Shown here one piece after another: positions 7,220-8,845 of a DNA stretch of 8,845 bases (position 1 is its first letter; each line of letters opens with the position of its first letter). The translations under genes and the position numbers were made by a program. The stretch is taken from contig CAMWQK010000023.1 of the NCBI GenBank assembly GCA_947176445.1, positions 1 through 8,845 of the forward strand, written 5' to 3'. The stretch comes from an uncultured Clostridia bacterium. GTDB taxonomy: Bacteria > Bacillota > Clostridia > Christensenellales > Borkfalkiaceae. The notes beneath the pieces were generated by a model. That model was not told the DNA's origin and did not search any database. It saw only the letters and a list, made by a program, of their open reading frames with translations.

Positions 7220-8779
7220 TTATAGATATCTGTTCAGCGCACTCACCAGCGCATTGATCGACGCGGTAGCGATATCCGAATGCTCGCCGACGCCCCAGCG
7301 GATCTTTCCGCCGCGATCTACCCCGACGTACGATACGGCATTTGCCGCCGAGCCGCGGGCAAGCGCGTGCTGCTCGTAGCCCGTGAGCGTATATTCGATG
7401 TGAAAATGCTTTTTGAGCGCGTTGGAGACTGCGTCCAGCCGTCCGTTTCCGTTCGCCTCGACGACCGTCTTCTTGCCGTCCTCTAACACCTCGACGACTG
7501 CGGTCATGCCGTTCTCCTGACGGAAATGCACCTCGCCGAGATCGAAGATCTTGCGCGGCTTGATAAAGACGTTCGAAAATACTTCGTATACTTCTGTCGA
7601 TTTCAGTTCCCTGTGCTCCTCGTCGGACACGCGCTTTGCAACGTACCCCACCGCCTCGCGCAGTCCTGCGGGCATCTTATAGCCGTACGCTTGTTCGAGC
7701 ACGTAGCACAGAGCCTTGCCCGACTGCGAACCGATACGGGCAGCGTCCGAATCATATTCTCTCCCCATGTCCTTCGGGTCGATGGGAAGATAGGGAACGT
7801 CCCAGATCTCGCGGTTTGTCTCCGCGCGGAAGTGCATGCTCTTGGCAATCGCGTTCTGATGAACGCCCGAGAACGCCGCGAACACAAGCTCGCCCGCATA
7901 CGGCTGACGGGGCGAAACGCTCATCTGCGTGAACAGTTCATACTTCTTCGCAATGCGCGGCATATCCGAAAAGTCAAGCCCCGTCTCCACACCCTGCGAT
8001 ATCATGTTCATGGCAAGCGTAATGAGGTCGCAATTTCCCGTGCGCTCGCCGTTTCCGAACAGCGTTCCCTCTACGCGATCCGCACCCGCAAGCAAGCCGA
8101 ACTCCGCCGAAGCGACGCCCGTTCCGCGGTCGTTGTGCGTATGCAGAGAGAGTACGACGCCGTCGCGATACTTCATGTTCTTGTTGATATATTCCACCTG
8201 CTGCGCATATACGTGCGGCATGGCATTCTCTACCGTGGCGGGAAGGTTGATAATTGCCTTGCGCTCCGCTGTCGGCTGCCACACGTCGAGCACGGCGTTG
8301 ACAACTTCAAGGGCAAATTCCGGCTCCGTGCCCGTGAAGCTCTCGGGCGAATACTCGAAGCGGTAGTCTGCGCCCGCCTTCTCCGTCTGATCTTTTAAGA
8401 GCTTCGCAGCATCCACCGCAATGCGCTTGATGTCGTCCTTCGTGCGCCCGAATACCTGCTCGCGCTGTACGGCAGACGTCCCATTCGACACGTGCACGAT
8501 GACGTTCTTTGCGCCCTTGACCGCCTCGAACGTGCGCTCGATGATGTGCTCGCGCGCCTGCGTCAAGACCTGCACGGTCACGTCGTCGGGAATGAGGTTC
8601 TGCTCGATGAGCGCGCGCATGAACTCGTACTCCGCCTCGCTTGCAGCGGGGAAACCGACCTCGATCTCCTTGAACCCGATTTGCACGAGCAGGCGGAAAA
8701 AGTCGAGCTTGACTTCGAGGCTCATCGGCTCGACGAGCGCCCGATTGCCGTCGCCAAGGTCAACACTGCACCATACGGG
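7220..8779 (-). CDS. leuA: 2-isopropylmalate synthase, N-terminus missing at the contig end
   Basis: 519 residues of LeuA, which condenses acetyl-CoA with 2-ketoisovalerate, the committed step of leucine synthesis. Sequence and length fit the actinobacterial/yeast-type branch. Numbering from the first genuine residue (Pro, 8779): barrel start PVWCSVDLGDGNRAL (1-15); FKEIEVGFPAAS (36-47); EYSPESFTGTE (142-152) with a conserved Glu; metal-binding HTHNDRG (His213, His215); FGNGERTGN (241-249); DPKDMGREYDSDAARIGSQSGK (334-355); and a C-terminal regulatory domain from about 400 containing GNGRLDAVSNALKK and GEHSDIATASINALVSAL. The real start is lost, probably about 25-30 residues upstream. The open frame continues to 8794 as GTG plus YKRQ, but those bases are sequencing adapter. 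Gly9 and Arg13 replace the nearly invariant Arg and Gln of the LRDGNQ motif, suspiciously close to the contig end. It is convergent with argH. Confidence 0.95.
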   Translation of the reverse strand, partial: PVWCSVDLGDGNRALVEPMSLEVKLDFFRLLVQIGFKEIEVGFPAASEAEYEFMRALIEQNLIPDDVTVQVLTQAREHIIERTFEAVKGAKNVIVHVSNGTSAVQREQVFGRTKDDIKRIAVDAAKLLKDQTEKAGADYRFEYSPESFTGTEPEFALEVVNAVLDVWQPTAERKAIINLPATVENAMPHVYAQQVEYINKNMKYRDGVVLSLHTHNDRGTGVASAEFGLLAGADRVEGTLFGNGERTGNCDLITLAMNMISQGVETGLDFSDMPRIAKKYELFTQMSVSPRQPYAGELVFAAFSGVHQNAIAKSMHFRAETNREIWDVPYLPIDPKDMGREYDSDAARIGSQSGKALCYVLEQAYGYKMPAGLREAVGYVAKRVSDEEHRELKSTEVYEVFSNVFIKPRKIFDLGEVHFRQENGMTAVVEVLEDGKKTVVEANGNGRLDAVSNALKKHFHIEYTLTGYEQHALARGSAANAVSYVGVDRGGKIRWGVGEHSDIATASINALVSALNRYL

Positions 8780-8845
8780 CTGGCGCTTATACACATCTCC
8801 GAGCCCACGATACTCGGCGAGATCTCGTATGCCGGCTTCTGCTTG
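8780..8845 (+). other. Sequencing adapter read-through (Nextera mosaic end, index, P7)
   Basis: 8780-8798 matches the Tn5 mosaic end CTGTCTCTTATACACATCT at 17 of 19 positions (mismatches at 8783 and 8785). 8799-8813 matches CCGAGCCCACGAGAC at 14 of 15 (mismatch at 8811). 8814-8821 is an 8-nt segment in the index position. 8822-8845 matches the complement of the P7 flow-cell primer at 23 of 24 (mismatch at 8835) and stops exactly at its end. The order and lengths are those of an Illumina Nextera library molecule, not of genomic DNA. Reference adapter sequences are from memory. Confidence 0.97.

Noticed and set aside
7526..8398. A 290-codon open frame on the strand opposite leuA
   Set aside because: It is the antisense shadow of leuA, with no recognisable domain, no convincing ribosome site and shadow-type composition.
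8780..8794. MYKRQ as the true LeuA N-terminus with a GTG start
   Set aside because: These codons are the complement of the Tn5 mosaic end adapter, not genomic sequence.

Overview
The window looks like chromosomal DNA of an uncultured Gram-positive anaerobe of the class Clostridia (Bacillota), most likely from a metagenome or single-cell assembly. Evidence: moderate-to-high GC genes, AAGGAG-type ribosome binding sites, sigma-A-like promoters, the order ruvC-ruvA-ruvB-queA-tgt-yajC followed by a small membrane protein (the usual clostridial arrangement leading towards the Sec genes), and an actinobacterial/yeast-type 2-isopropylmalate synthase. Taxonomy below class level is not decidable by eye.

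Layout. Positions 1-5436 are all transcribed leftwards (minus strand): ruvC, a 300-bp spacer rich in palindromes, then the compact run ruvA-ruvB-queA-tgt, then yajC with its own likely promoter, then the start of a small TIGR04086-like membrane protein cut by the window edge. ruvA, ruvB and ruvC encode the complete Holliday-junction branch-migration and resolution machine. queA and tgt make queuosine in tRNA anticodons. yajC belongs to the Sec translocase. From 5437 to 5608 a divergent promoter region drives ruvC leftwards, apparently as a leaderless message, and argH rightwards, with a near-ideal ArgR operator on the argH -10 box. argH (5609-6982) ends at a strong bidirectional terminator. 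A second cluster of small perfect hairpins (7047-7214) follows, and leuA runs in from the right on the minus strand.

The right edge is not biology. Bases 8780-8845 match a Nextera transposon-end/P7 adapter read-through with a few mismatches, so leuA is truncated at 8779. The apparent N-terminal residues MYKRQ are translated adapter. Two further substitutions at highly conserved LeuA positions in the last ~40 bp of genuine sequence, one at a catalytic arginine, are best treated as suspected read errors.

All protein-coding genes are recognisable housekeeping or biosynthetic genes; I see no mobile element, CRISPR array, tRNA or rRNA. The items most worth a second look are regulatory: a hairpin between yajC and the next gene that is at once an anti-Shine-Dalgarno lock and a U-tract terminator, the leaderless ruvC promoter, the ARG box, and the two intergenic palindrome clusters.
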